Positions 16,743 through 23,068 of a stretch of 24,817 nt of DNA are shown here, one piece after another. Numbering within the stretch: the stretch's first letter is position 1; each line of letters opens with the position of its first letter. The position numbers were made by a program, and so were the translations under genes. Under the pieces are notes generated by a model. It was not told the origin of the DNA and made no database searches. It saw nothing but the letters and a program-made list of their open reading frames with translations. This DNA comes from a virus: positions 1 through 24,817 of IMG/VR virus record IMGVR_UViG_3300025759_000652; one strand, written 5' to 3'.

Positions 16743-17606
16743 ATGGAAGTCACGAACAAGCACAATTTGCCTTACCCGTTTGTGAAGGCGCTGACGGGAG
16801 ACAGGAGGCAGCCTGTAGAAAAGCGCGTTGGCGTTACGACGTTGATTAAGCCGCCACGGATGGCAGCCCTTGAGAGGCAGAACTGGGACAAGACCTCAGT
16901 TGATGCATCAGAGATGATGTATGCCCTTCTGGGGAATGCTTTTCACAAGATCATTGAAGACAACTCCGAAGGCGACCCTGATCTTGAAGCGGCTGAGCTT
17001 AAACTAGAAGGTCAATACTTTGGGTGGACTGTCTCAGGGATTATTGACCGCATCTCGAAGTCAGGTGTGATTACCGACTGGAAGACCACATCTGTGTGGA
17101 GTGCGGTTTACGGGAACGACGGTTGGGAGCCGCAGCTAAACGTCTATGCCCAGCTTGCGAGAGACAATGGATACGACATCAGAGGTCTGTCGATCTTTTC
17201 GTATTTCAGGGATTGGAATGAGCGTCGTTCTTTTGATGGCGGCTCTTACCCGGAGCATATGTGGGGCAGTTACGACATCCCGCTTTGGTCTGAAGAAAAG
17301 GCCAAGCTCTACATCCAAGAGCAAGTCACGGCGCTGGAGGCAGCCCTTGATGGAGAGAATGTTCTTTGTAGCGAAGAAGACAGGTGGGCGACGGCGGATA
17401 CTTACGCCGTGATGAAGCCCGGCGCGAAGAGGGCGACAAGGGTCTTCGATACGGAGGAACAGGCAAAAGAATATCTTTACAACAATGTAGGAAAGGGTAA
17501 AGTTGAGTTGCGGATCGGTGAAAAATTTAAGCGATGTCAGCGATACTGCGGCGCGAGCGCATTCTGCCAGCAGTATCAGGAAGGAGTAAGAAATGAATCT
17601 GCATGA
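16743..17606 (+). CDS. PD-(D/E)XK exonuclease (RecB/Cas4-like), recombination
   Basis: I start at ATG 16743, preceded by AGGAAAGGAAAG; the frame is open to 16626 but that part is structured leader. The 287-residue product shows the RecB-type nuclease motifs in order: GNAFHKIIED (H68), SGIIDRIS (D102), ITDWKTTS (D112, K114) and PQLNVYAQLA (Q131, Y135). The C-terminus has three cysteines, C265-x3-C269-x5-C275, reminiscent of the iron-sulphur end of Cas4/AddB-type nucleases, although a matching fourth cysteine at the N-terminus is not evident. Followed with 14 bases overlap by a Rad52-like annealing protein, it is probably the resecting exonuclease of a Red-like system. Confidence 0.8.
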   Translation: MEVTNKHNLPYPFVKALTGDRRQPVEKRVGVTTLIKPPRMAALERQNWDKTSVDASEMMYALLGNAFHKIIEDNSEGDPDLEAAELKLEGQYFGWTVSGIIDRISKSGVITDWKTTSVWSAVYGNDGWEPQLNVYAQLARDNGYDIRGLSIFSYFRDWNERRSFDGGSYPEHMWGSYDIPLWSEEKAKLYIQEQVTALEAALDGENVLCSEEDRWATADTYAVMKPGAKRATRVFDTEEQAKEYLYNNVGKGKVELRIGEKFKRCQRYCGASAFCQQYQEGVRNESA

Positions 17607-18249
17607 TCTGAGTGCGCCGTTTAACCCCGACGAAATCGAATGGCGAGTTGGGGCCACCAACAAAGACAAAACAAAAGGTATTGCTCTTGCTTACATCACT
17701 GCCAGAGCGGTGATGGATCGGCTTGACCAAATCTGCGGCCCGGAGAACTGGCAATGCAGATACAGCCATGCTGGAGACAAGACCGTCTGTGAGATCGCCG
17801 TTCGTTGCAATGACGAATGGGTGGTGAAATCAAACGGCGCTGGCGACACTGATGTTGAAGGTCCGAAGGGCGCGTTGTCTGATGCGTTCAAGCGGGCTGC
17901 CGTGTTGTGGGGTATTGGTCGTTATCTGTACTCCCTTGATAGTCCTTGGGTGGCTCTGGAGGCCCGTGGGCGTTCATATGTTATCGCCAAGTCTGAACTT
18001 CCGAGACTGAAATCCATGCTTGGCTCTGTTAAGCAGGAGACCCCTGTTGTCCGTCTGACAATCGAGCAAGCAAACGAGAGGGCATCCCAAATTGAGGGTC
18101 TGCTTCGTGATTGCAAGTCATTGGATCAGTTGAAAAAAATCTGGGCTGAATCCGCGCAGGCGTTGAAGCTGGTGTCTGAGGGGGACGGTTCTCTCTACTC
18201 TGCCCTTGTAGAAGTTAAAGATGCAATGAAGGAAAAGCTGAATGGCTAG
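17593..18249 (+). CDS. Rad52-like single-strand annealing protein
   Basis: The 218-residue protein carries the Rad52/22 core: PFNPDEIEWRVG (residues 9-20), AYITARAVMDRLDQICGPEN (33-52), then DTDVEGPKGALSDAFKRAAV (85-104) and WGIGRYLY. Proteins of this family form rings that anneal complementary single strands in phage recombination and end joining. Start is well supported by AAGGAG six bases upstream. The C-terminal 60 residues are helical and less conserved, possibly contacting SSB. It sits between the exonuclease and SSB, which together form a complete exonuclease-annealase-SSB set. Confidence 0.9.
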   Translation: MNLHDLSAPFNPDEIEWRVGATNKDKTKGIALAYITARAVMDRLDQICGPENWQCRYSHAGDKTVCEIAVRCNDEWVVKSNGAGDTDVEGPKGALSDAFKRAAVLWGIGRYLYSLDSPWVALEARGRSYVIAKSELPRLKSMLGSVKQETPVVRLTIEQANERASQIEGLLRDCKSLDQLKKIWAESAQALKLVSEGDGSLYSALVEVKDAMKEKLNG

Positions 18250-18673
18250 TTTGAATAAAGTCACGTTGATTGGAAACGTGGGTAAAGACCCTGAGATTCG
18301 CGTTTCGCAGAACGGGAACCAGATCGCCAGTTTTTCTGTGGCGACATCTGAGTCTTGGAAGGATAAATCATCCGGTGAGCGGAAAGAGAAGACTGAGTGG
18401 CACCGTGTTGTTTGCTTCAGCCCCGGCCTTTGCAAGTTCATTGACGGCTACGTCAGGAAGGGGTCTCAGGTCTATGTCGAGGGTCAGCTTCAGACACGCA
18501 AGTGGACTGATAAATCTGGTCAAGACAAGTACACAACCGAAGTTGTCATTCAGGGGTATGGCGGTGAGCTTAAACTCATTGGCGGAAAGTCATCTGGAGG
18601 CTCTAAGGGTTCTGAAGCGCCTCCTGCCAAAGAGTCTTCTTTCGACGATCTTGATGACGAAATCCCGTTTTAG
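18242..18673 (+). CDS. ssb: Single-stranded DNA-binding protein
   Basis: A clear bacterial-type SSB of 143 residues: ASLNKVTLIGNVGKDPEIR at the N-terminus, the OB-fold segments FSVATSESWKDK and EWHRVVCF, and GSQVYVEGQLQTRKW. A short glycine/serine linker leads to the acidic tip DDLDDEIPF, the peptide that recruits partner proteins. It starts 8 bases before the end of the Rad52-like gene. It should protect replication and recombination intermediates. Confidence 0.95.
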   Translation: MASLNKVTLIGNVGKDPEIRVSQNGNQIASFSVATSESWKDKSSGERKEKTEWHRVVCFSPGLCKFIDGYVRKGSQVYVEGQLQTRKWTDKSGQDKYTTEVVIQGYGGELKLIGGKSSGGSKGSEAPPAKESSFDDLDDEIPF

Positions 18674-19037
18674 ATCGAAGAAGTATCTTCAGTATGTGGC
18701 TAGTCTGGGCTGTGTGCTTTGCGGTGCTGATGCTCAGGCTGCCCATGTTAGGATTGGGCACTATGCAATGGGGCTGAAGCCCGACGATGATCGTGTAGTT
18801 CCCTTGTGTCCCTACCATCACACTGATGGACCGGACGCACAGCATAAGAGCAACGAGAGAGAGTGGTGGGATAGACATGGCATTGACCCAATCAAACTCG
18901 CCTACCTTATCCGAGAGAGCAATTTCGACTATGAGCAGGGGTGGTTCGTCGTCAGAGAGGCTAAGCGACTTGCCGGAACAGTGGAGGCTGGCATCGGAGA
19001 AGTGGGTGGAACTAGACGGCGCGGCTCGTCTTCTTGA
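18654..19037 (+). CDS. HNH-type nuclease (Ref/DUF968-like)
   Basis: The start at ATG 18654 lies inside the end of ssb (20 bases overlap) and gives 127 residues. Visible motifs are LGCVLCGADAQAAHVRIGHY (zinc CxxC then A-H), KPDDDRVVPLCPYHHT and NEREWWDRHGIDP, the order seen in RecA-dependent nuclease Ref and related DUF968-type phage HNH proteins. Such enzymes cut DNA near recombination intermediates. The conserved core ends near residue 90; the last 35 residues are encoded by bases that also encode the start of the next gene in another frame. Confidence 0.75.
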   Translation: MTKSRFRSKKYLQYVASLGCVLCGADAQAAHVRIGHYAMGLKPDDDRVVPLCPYHHTDGPDAQHKSNEREWWDRHGIDPIKLAYLIRESNFDYEQGWFVVREAKRLAGTVEAGIGEVGGTRRRGSSS

Positions 19038-19272
19038 AGACAGTAGCAAGACTGTATTCAGTCAGATTATGACGGAGTGGGGGAGCATTCCTGTCAACAA
19101 GGCTGAACACAAGTCTCGTCAGGATCAGAGGTACGTTGACATCAGAAAGAAAGCCAACGAGATGAGAACGCAAGCTAACCTTGCGAAGGTGCGGGCGGAC
19201 TACATGAAGATGAAGTTCGAGATGTACCGCACAGCGGAGTCTTCGCGTCGAGCAGAGATGTCTTTGCGATGA
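18931..19272 (+). CDS. Coiled-coil phage protein linked to recombination genes
   Basis: A helical protein with ERLSDLPEQWRLASEKWVEL and ARLLEDSSKTVFSQIM near its start, then a basic charged helix (KAEHKSRQDQRYVDI, MRTQANLAKVRADYMKMKFE). I have met the pattern LSDLPE.WR.A...W.E.D.AA.LLE in unannotated phage proteins near Rad52/SSB genes. I choose ATG 18931 (113 residues), just upstream of that block; ATG 18877 is also possible and would add 18 residues. Either start lies inside the HNH gene, an overlap of at least 107 bases. Function unknown; binding to DNA or SSB is a guess. Confidence 0.6.
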   Translation: MSRGGSSSERLSDLPEQWRLASEKWVELDGAARLLEDSSKTVFSQIMTEWGSIPVNKAEHKSRQDQRYVDIRKKANEMRTQANLAKVRADYMKMKFEMYRTAESSRRAEMSLR

Positions 19273-19883
19273 GCATAGAGTCAAAGATTATGAAGGACAT
19301 CAGGTCGTGGAGCCTTGGTGTTCTGGAGGAGCCATCAGAGTTCCTGAATGGCTTTCCTCCGTGCCCTTACGCGAAAGCTGCGTGGAAGCAGAAGAAAGTG
19401 TCTATCGAGGTCTTTCACATTCCTGCTGACGTTGACGGCGGCTTGATCGAATGCCCAGAGATATTCGACAACGGCATCAAGAGCATTATTGAGGATGACA
19501 AGGATGTCCACATTATAGCAATTCCAAACTGGCAGGCGCTTGTTTCCTCAGAAGACATGGACCGGGCGTGTATGGAGGCCAATAAGGTTCTGGCCCCGTC
19601 TGACATTTACTTGATGTCGTTCCATCCTGATGACCAGCCGGAATCTGACCATTTCGAGTTCCTGTATAAGACATACGAAGAGGTTCCCGATCTCGACCAT
19701 TACGGAATGATATTTATTCAGAGGCTGTCTTTGCTAATGGCCGCAAGCGAGGACTTGCTGAAGAGGGGTTATTACGACAACTGGAAAGTTAAGGACTATA
19801 ATTCCCTAATAGAGCCGAGGTATCTGTCATGGCATATCAGTGAAAGGGCGGCAGCCAATGAAAAAGAGGCCCCCCGTGATTGA
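19269..19883 (+). CDS. Conserved unknown phage protein (204 aa)
   Basis: The start overlaps the previous stop as ATGA. The 204 residues include LEEPSEFLNGFPPCPYAKAA (21-40) near the N-terminus, an alternating hydrophobic DVHIIAIPNWQALV segment, DIYLMSFHPDDQP and the C-terminal YLSWHISERAAAN. The CPYAKAAW motif resembles a type found in some uncharacterised bacterial and phage proteins, but I do not recognise a named family. One cysteine lies in that motif (C35), one at about C62 (IECPE) and one near C99. Its place among recombination genes suggests a DNA-related early function, without proof. Confidence 0.6.
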   Translation: MSIESKIMKDIRSWSLGVLEEPSEFLNGFPPCPYAKAAWKQKKVSIEVFHIPADVDGGLIECPEIFDNGIKSIIEDDKDVHIIAIPNWQALVSSEDMDRACMEANKVLAPSDIYLMSFHPDDQPESDHFEFLYKTYEEVPDLDHYGMIFIQRLSLLMAASEDLLKRGYYDNWKVKDYNSLIEPRYLSWHISERAAANEKEAPRD

Positions 19884-20073
19884 GGAAATCCTAAAAGAAA
19901 TTGAGGACGAAACTGGCGAGGAGTTCGGCGCTGACGAAATTCTCCGCTCCTGCGAGTCATGCGGCTGCCCCGGATTTCTAGTTACAGGAGAGGGAAGGCT
20001 ACAGTGCGTCAACTGTAACGAGTATGACCAGCATGTAATGGTGCATTTTCTGGATAGTAGGGTAAGCAACTAA
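19858..20073 (+). CDS. Small zinc-ribbon protein
   Basis: I choose ATG 19858 (71 residues) over the upstream in-frame GTG 19840. The N-terminal third is an acidic helix (EEILKEIEDETGEEFGADEI). Two cysteine pairs follow, SCESCGCPG and LQCVNCN, a typical zinc ribbon of the CxxC-x(n)-CxxC type. It overlaps the previous gene by 26 bases. Zinc ribbons of this size often bind nucleic acid or polymerase subunits; the target here is unknown. Confidence 0.65.
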   Translation: MKKRPPVIEEILKEIEDETGEEFGADEILRSCESCGCPGFLVTGEGRLQCVNCNEYDQHVMVHFLDSRVSN

Positions 20074-20110
20074 TTGACCTACTAGCACTCGTGTGTAAGT
20101 ATGTGTTGCT

Positions 20111-20263
20111 ATGACTACTAGAAACCCATACGCGCGCGCGCTTGCTGACAGGCTTTTCCGTCAACGGAAGGTTGTGCCAAAAAAAGGCCGTGCGTCTTAT
20201 TCCCGCAAAGGGAAGCGAGGTTGGCATGGTCGAGGTCAACGAGAAGTTCCTGAAGGTTCTTGA
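20111..20263 (+). CDS. arfA: ArfA-like alternative ribosome-rescue factor (50 aa)
   Basis: A 50-residue frame beginning MTTRNPYARALADRLFRQRK, followed by VVPKKGRASYSRKGKRGWHG. The blocks ALA-D-LFRQR and KKG+.SY.RKGK line up with the conserved part of ArfA (E. coli: ALLHDPLFRQR and KKGKGSYMRKGKH). ArfA enters stalled ribosomes that lack tmRNA help and recruits release factor 2 to free the peptide. The hydrophobic C-terminal tail of cellular ArfA, normally removed through RNase III cleavage of its mRNA, is absent, so this form may be active as made. It lies in a gap between the zinc-ribbon gene and a coiled-coil gene, overlapping the latter by 38 bases. A TTCCG-TCAA-CGGAA stem lies within codons 15-20. 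Confidence 0.8.
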   Translation: MTTRNPYARALADRLFRQRKVVPKKGRASYSRKGKRGWHGRGQREVPEGS

Positions 20264-20405
20264 GCCACTAGAACAGCAAGTTGAGATGTTGCAGGCCAGC
20301 ATCTCGGCTATAAAGTCGCAGTTGATGCTGAGCGATAGACGCTACATTGCTCAGATGACTGACGATTACCTTGAAAACCACTTCAGTCCCGGACTGACCG
20401 AATGA
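20226..20405 (+). CDS. Small coiled-coil protein (59 aa)
   Basis: Start at ATG 20226, preceded by GCGAGG at good spacing; the longer frame from 20142 would lie within the ArfA-like gene. The product is a heptad-rich helix (FLKVLEPLEQQVEMLQASIS, IKSQLMLSDRRYIAQM) with an acidic end. It overlaps the small terminase gene by four bases (ATGA). Function unknown; partnership with the terminase small subunit is an inference from coupling. Confidence 0.6.
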   Translation: MVEVNEKFLKVLEPLEQQVEMLQASISAIKSQLMLSDRRYIAQMTDDYLENHFSPGLTE

Positions 20406-20860
20406 CAGAAGACCTTGCCCTGAACGAGCGTCAGAAGACTTTTGTGAGGGAATTGGTTTACGGCAACTGCTCTCAGACTGAGGCGGCACGACGCGCTGGA
20501 TTTGCACAGCCCGCTCAGGCTGCTACCCGCCTTCTTAAAGACCCCAAGATTGGGGCTTATCGCGCAGAGCTTCAGGATGACATTGCCGCTGAGTACGGTA
20601 TCTCAGCAGAGCGGAGTATGCGCGATCTCCTCAACATCAGGAATGGCGCTATAGAGAACGGTCAGTACGGCGCAGCCGTAGCCGCTGAGAAGCTCCGCGC
20701 ACAGATGGGAGGACTTCTCAACGAGAAGCGCGATGACCCCATGAAACTGATGTCCAAAGAGCAGATAGAAAAGAGACTCGAAGAGCTTCAGAAGCTGGCA
20801 GAAGCAAAGACGGTTGCCCTCGAAAAAACGCAGGACGGAACCTTTACTGCCAAGTCCTGA
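20402..20860 (+). CDS. terS: Terminase small subunit
   Basis: The 152-residue protein has the Terminase_2 pattern: LNERQKTFVRELVYGNCSQT then EAARRAGFAQPAQAATRLLK and DPKIGAYRAEL, i.e. an N-terminal helix-turn-helix for binding the packaging site. It is followed by helices for oligomer assembly and a charged C-terminal coil (EKRLEELQKLAEAKTVALEK) that would contact the large subunit. No large subunit gene lies in the window. The gene is separated from the structural block by the early genes. Confidence 0.88.
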   Translation: MTEDLALNERQKTFVRELVYGNCSQTEAARRAGFAQPAQAATRLLKDPKIGAYRAELQDDIAAEYGISAERSMRDLLNIRNGAIENGQYGAAVAAEKLRAQMGGLLNEKRDDPMKLMSKEQIEKRLEELQKLAEAKTVALEKTQDGTFTAKS

Positions 20861-20861
20861 G

Positions 20862-20965
20862 TGTTGCACTGATGCAACATCATCAGAAGAAATAGATCAA
20901 CGACGCGAATAGTCGTTGATCCTGTCCGTAGCCCAATTATGTTGGTCTTGTGTCAAAAGACACGA
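20862..20965. promoter_or_regulatory. Three successive hairpins in the gap after terS
   Basis: The 126-base gap holds TGTTGCA-CTGA-TGCAACA (20862-20879), a perfect 10-bp stem GATCAACGAC-N7-GTCGTTGATC (20895-20921) and TTGTGTC-AAAA-GACACGA (20948-20965, one G-T pair). None is followed by a plus-strand T-tract, so these are not classical terminators. TTGATC (20916-20921) with TATGTT (20938-20943) at 16 bases is a modest promoter candidate. Possible roles: transcript processing or termination, an operator, or a structured leader for the next gene. Confidence 0.6.
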
Positions 20966-20986
20966 ATGTCAACTTGGAGATTTACT

Positions 20987-21871
20987 ATGGACGAAAACAG
21001 CATTGGAAGTCATTACGACCGTCCCGCTGAGCAAATCGATGAGCTTGAGATCGACTCCGATTTCCTTATCGAGAGCATCAAGCGGCTCACAAAAGATCAG
21101 CGCAAGGCATTTCAGTCTCTTGGCGAGCAAGAGGCCCGGTTCTTGGTCGATCAGTATTACACGGTGCAGAAGAACCGCATTGCGACGGCTGCCCAAATCA
21201 GATCGATGGAGAAAGCCGGTGAGCCTGTAAACGTCTTGCAGTTGACGAAGGCCAACTACGAACAGCTTGAGAAGAACGCCAAGGTTGGCCTGCAAGTCTA
21301 TGCAGAGAACAACCCTGTTGGTCGTTGGTTGCTGGCTCAGGATGGGATTGGCCCCGTCATTGCGGCTGGGTTCCTCTGTCACTTTGACATTAAGAAAGCT
21401 CCGACATACGGGCACTTCTGGTCTTTCGCTGGCCTAAACCCCGAGAAGACTTGGGAGAAGGGTCAGGTTCGTCCTTGGAACGCAAAGCTGAAGACGCTTG
21501 CTGCCTTCAAGGCGGGTGAGTCTTTCGTCAAGCGCAGCAATAGCGACAAGTCTTTCTACGGCAAAATCTACAAGGAGACCAAGGCTCAGCTTCAGGCTGA
21601 CAACGAAAACCTTGAGTTCAAGGAGGTTGCGCTTCAGAAGGCAGAGAAGGTCGGCAAGACCACGGTGGCTTATTCGTACTACTCAGTCGGCAAGCTGCCA
21701 CCGGCCCACATTCACGCCCGTGCCAGACGCTACGCTGTGAAAATCTTCCTGAGTCACCTTCACTATCGCTGGTACGAATGGCACCACAAGAGACCCCCAG
21801 CGGACCCCTACGCAATTGCTCACATGAATCACGCGCACGTTATCGAAGCGCCGGGACCGGAGTTGATCTAA
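20987..21871 (+). CDS. IS110-transposase C-terminal-like helix-hairpin-helix protein
   Basis: I start at ATG 20987 (GGAGA five bases before), giving 294 residues. Residues 116-150 (LAQDGIGPVIAAGFLCHFDI, then YGHFWSFAGLNP) resemble the helix-hairpin-helix and following part of the IS116/IS110/IS902 (Transposase_20) domain, and AKLKTLAAFKAGESF with KSFYGKIYKETKA fits its downstream helices. The N-terminal RuvC-like DEDD domain of real IS110 recombinases is missing; instead residues 1-110 are helical. The serine expected in the ISKRGNRRLR-like region is replaced (RPWNAKLKTL). I infer a DNA-binding phage protein of shared ancestry rather than an active transposase. Confidence 0.6.
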   Translation: MDENSIGSHYDRPAEQIDELEIDSDFLIESIKRLTKDQRKAFQSLGEQEARFLVDQYYTVQKNRIATAAQIRSMEKAGEPVNVLQLTKANYEQLEKNAKVGLQVYAENNPVGRWLLAQDGIGPVIAAGFLCHFDIKKAPTYGHFWSFAGLNPEKTWEKGQVRPWNAKLKTLAAFKAGESFVKRSNSDKSFYGKIYKETKAQLQADNENLEFKEVALQKAEKVGKTTVAYSYYSVGKLPPAHIHARARRYAVKIFLSHLHYRWYEWHHKRPPADPYAIAHMNHAHVIEAPGPELI

Positions 21872-22080
21872 TGGCTTGCCCGATAAACATTCCGTCACAT
21901 TTGTGGGGGGACAAATCCCAGAAGGCTTTGGACAGGTTTCTAATGGTTTTCCCCGGCCTGATTCACAGTGACCCAAAGCTGCTTGAGCTTGAATACCTTG
22001 ATCTTGCGGTCATCGTCCGGGACGAGATGGACGAAATGGAGGGGGACAGTCAGGCCCTCTCTGCCGGGGCCTTGACGTAA
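21871..22080 (+). CDS. Unknown small protein (69 aa)
   Basis: Starts at ATG 21871 sharing an A with the preceding TAA. The 69 residues read MACPINIPSHLWGD, QKALDRFLMVFPGLIHSD, then an acidic helix LELEYLDLAVIVRDEMDEME. No family is recognised. The end also overlaps the next start by one base (TAATG), so it is translated within a coupled run. Probably a real gene because it fits the tight spacing on both sides. Confidence 0.55.
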   Translation: MACPINIPSHLWGDKSQKALDRFLMVFPGLIHSDPKLLELEYLDLAVIVRDEMDEMEGDSQALSAGALT

Positions 22081-22598
22081 TGAATCTTGGTGCATATAAG
22101 GGGCGTGTCCACAAACCCTCCAAGGTTGGACCGAGAGCAGGCGGGGTTCTTTTGTCCTTTCTGGCCCTCCTGCTCTCCCCCTTTCCCGCACAAGCTGAAG
22201 ACCAGAAAAACTGCCTAGCAGAGGCAGTCTACTTTGAGGCTCGATCAGAGCCATTCATTGGTCAGATTGCTGTTGCTGGCGTTGTTCTGGAGCGTGTGCA
22301 GAGGCCGGAATATCCAGACAATGTCTGTGATGTGGTTCATCAGGGGCATTATGTTGGTGGTATGCCTATCAGAAACCGTTGCGCTTTTAGTTACTGGTGC
22401 GACGGCAGGCCAGAAAAGATTAACGACGAATTAGCTTGGGAGCAGGCTCTGTATGTAGCTGAACTTGCTCTTGACGGTGTGAGGGTCGCCAACACCGAGA
22501 CAGCAACCCACTATCACGCATCGTATGTGAGGCCCAGTTGGTCTGGTGACATGAATTTCATGGCTAGAATCGGACTTCATCTTTTTTACGGAGACTAA
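22080..22598 (+). CDS. Secreted SleB/CwlJ-like cell-wall hydrolase
   Basis: A 172-residue protein with a basic N-terminus and signal peptide (hydrophobic VLLSFLALLLSPFPAQA, cleavage likely after residue 39). The mature part matches the Hydrolase_2 (SleB/CwlJ) domain: CLAEAVYFEARSE (with the likely catalytic glutamate E53), GQIAVAGVVLERVQ, the NRCAFSYWCDG cysteine segment, and THYHASYVRPSW. Such enzymes are peptidoglycan lytic transglycosylases or amidases. It lies in the early block, far from the M15 endolysin, and would reach the periplasm without a holin. Possible roles include lysis timing or cell-envelope remodelling. Confidence 0.85.
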   Translation: MNLGAYKGRVHKPSKVGPRAGGVLLSFLALLLSPFPAQAEDQKNCLAEAVYFEARSEPFIGQIAVAGVVLERVQRPEYPDNVCDVVHQGHYVGGMPIRNRCAFSYWCDGRPEKINDELAWEQALYVAELALDGVRVANTETATHYHASYVRPSWSGDMNFMARIGLHLFYGD

Positions 22599-22599
22599 A

Positions 22600-22824
22600 A
22601 TGACTTGGAAAGTTTATTGGGTCGGCAATCTTATGAACGACCGCCAGAAAGTTGCTGGACCGAAAGGCAAAGAAAAGCCAACCGAAGAATCCAAGACTGC
22701 GGATCAGGTCGCAGATGAGAAATGGCGTGAGTATAAAGAGGGAAAAATTTTACTAGCACAACGCCGTGTTGGTGAGGGTGTCTGCGAGTACCTTTTCAAA
22801 GTCAAGGAGAAGCGTGGTGGGTAA
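22600..22824 (+). CDS. Unknown small charged protein (74 aa)
   Basis: Starts at ATG 22600, two bases into the gap after the hydrolase. The 74 residues begin MTWKVYWVGNLMNDRQKVAG and are rich in lysine and glutamate (KGKEKPTEESK, DEKWREYKEGK), ending in VCEYLFKVKEKRGG. No recognised family. The C-terminal half could form a small beta hairpin (CEYLFKV). Reality is supported by good spacing and coupling to the following GTG-start gene. Confidence 0.5.
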   Translation: MTWKVYWVGNLMNDRQKVAGPKGKEKPTEESKTADQVADEKWREYKEGKILLAQRRVGEGVCEYLFKVKEKRGG

Positions 22825-23068
22825 GGGAAAAAAATCTAATGGAAAGAACTATACATCCAAGGAGGAGCGTAATAGCGTCAGTAGGCCGCTGGTGAAGGCC
22901 GTCAGGTCTGACCGGGCACCCTTGGAGGTTATGCTCAACAAATTGAGCGCGTGGAAGAAAGGACAAAACCCGTGGATCACCGTAACAAACCCCAACTCTT
23001 TGGAAACGAACCGCAGATTCATCAAGGTGCGGGCGCGGCAGGAATGGAAGTCGAGGGGTTCGTTGTAG
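22817..23068 (+). CDS. Small basic conserved phage protein (83 aa)
   Basis: Likely start GTG 22817, six bases after AAGGAGA; a GTG at 22814 also fits. The product is very basic at the N-terminus (GKGKKSNGKNYTSKEERN), then SRPLVKAVRSDRAPLEVMLN and a conserved-looking end WKKGQNPWITVTNPNSLETN, RRFIKVRARQEW. Similar short proteins (KN..SK.ER...S+...KA, then T+.NPN..ETN+RFI+V) occur in several marine phages. Function unknown. It overlaps the previous gene by 8 bases. Confidence 0.6.
   Translation: MGKGKKSNGKNYTSKEERNSVSRPLVKAVRSDRAPLEVMLNKLSAWKKGQNPWITVTNPNSLETNRRFIKVRARQEWKSRGSL

Noticed and set aside
20074-20105. Promoter before the ArfA-like gene (TTGACC at 20074)
   Set aside because: No acceptable -10 at 16-18 bases; only weak matches such as TAAGTA, so not listed.
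20131-20140. CGCGCGCGCG run as a Z-DNA or regulatory element
   Set aside because: It encodes the YARAL residues conserved in the ArfA-like protein; coding explains it.
20987-21871. Complete IS110 insertion sequence
   Set aside because: No catalytic N-terminal domain, no flanking repeats or target disruption, and translation is coupled to the next phage gene.
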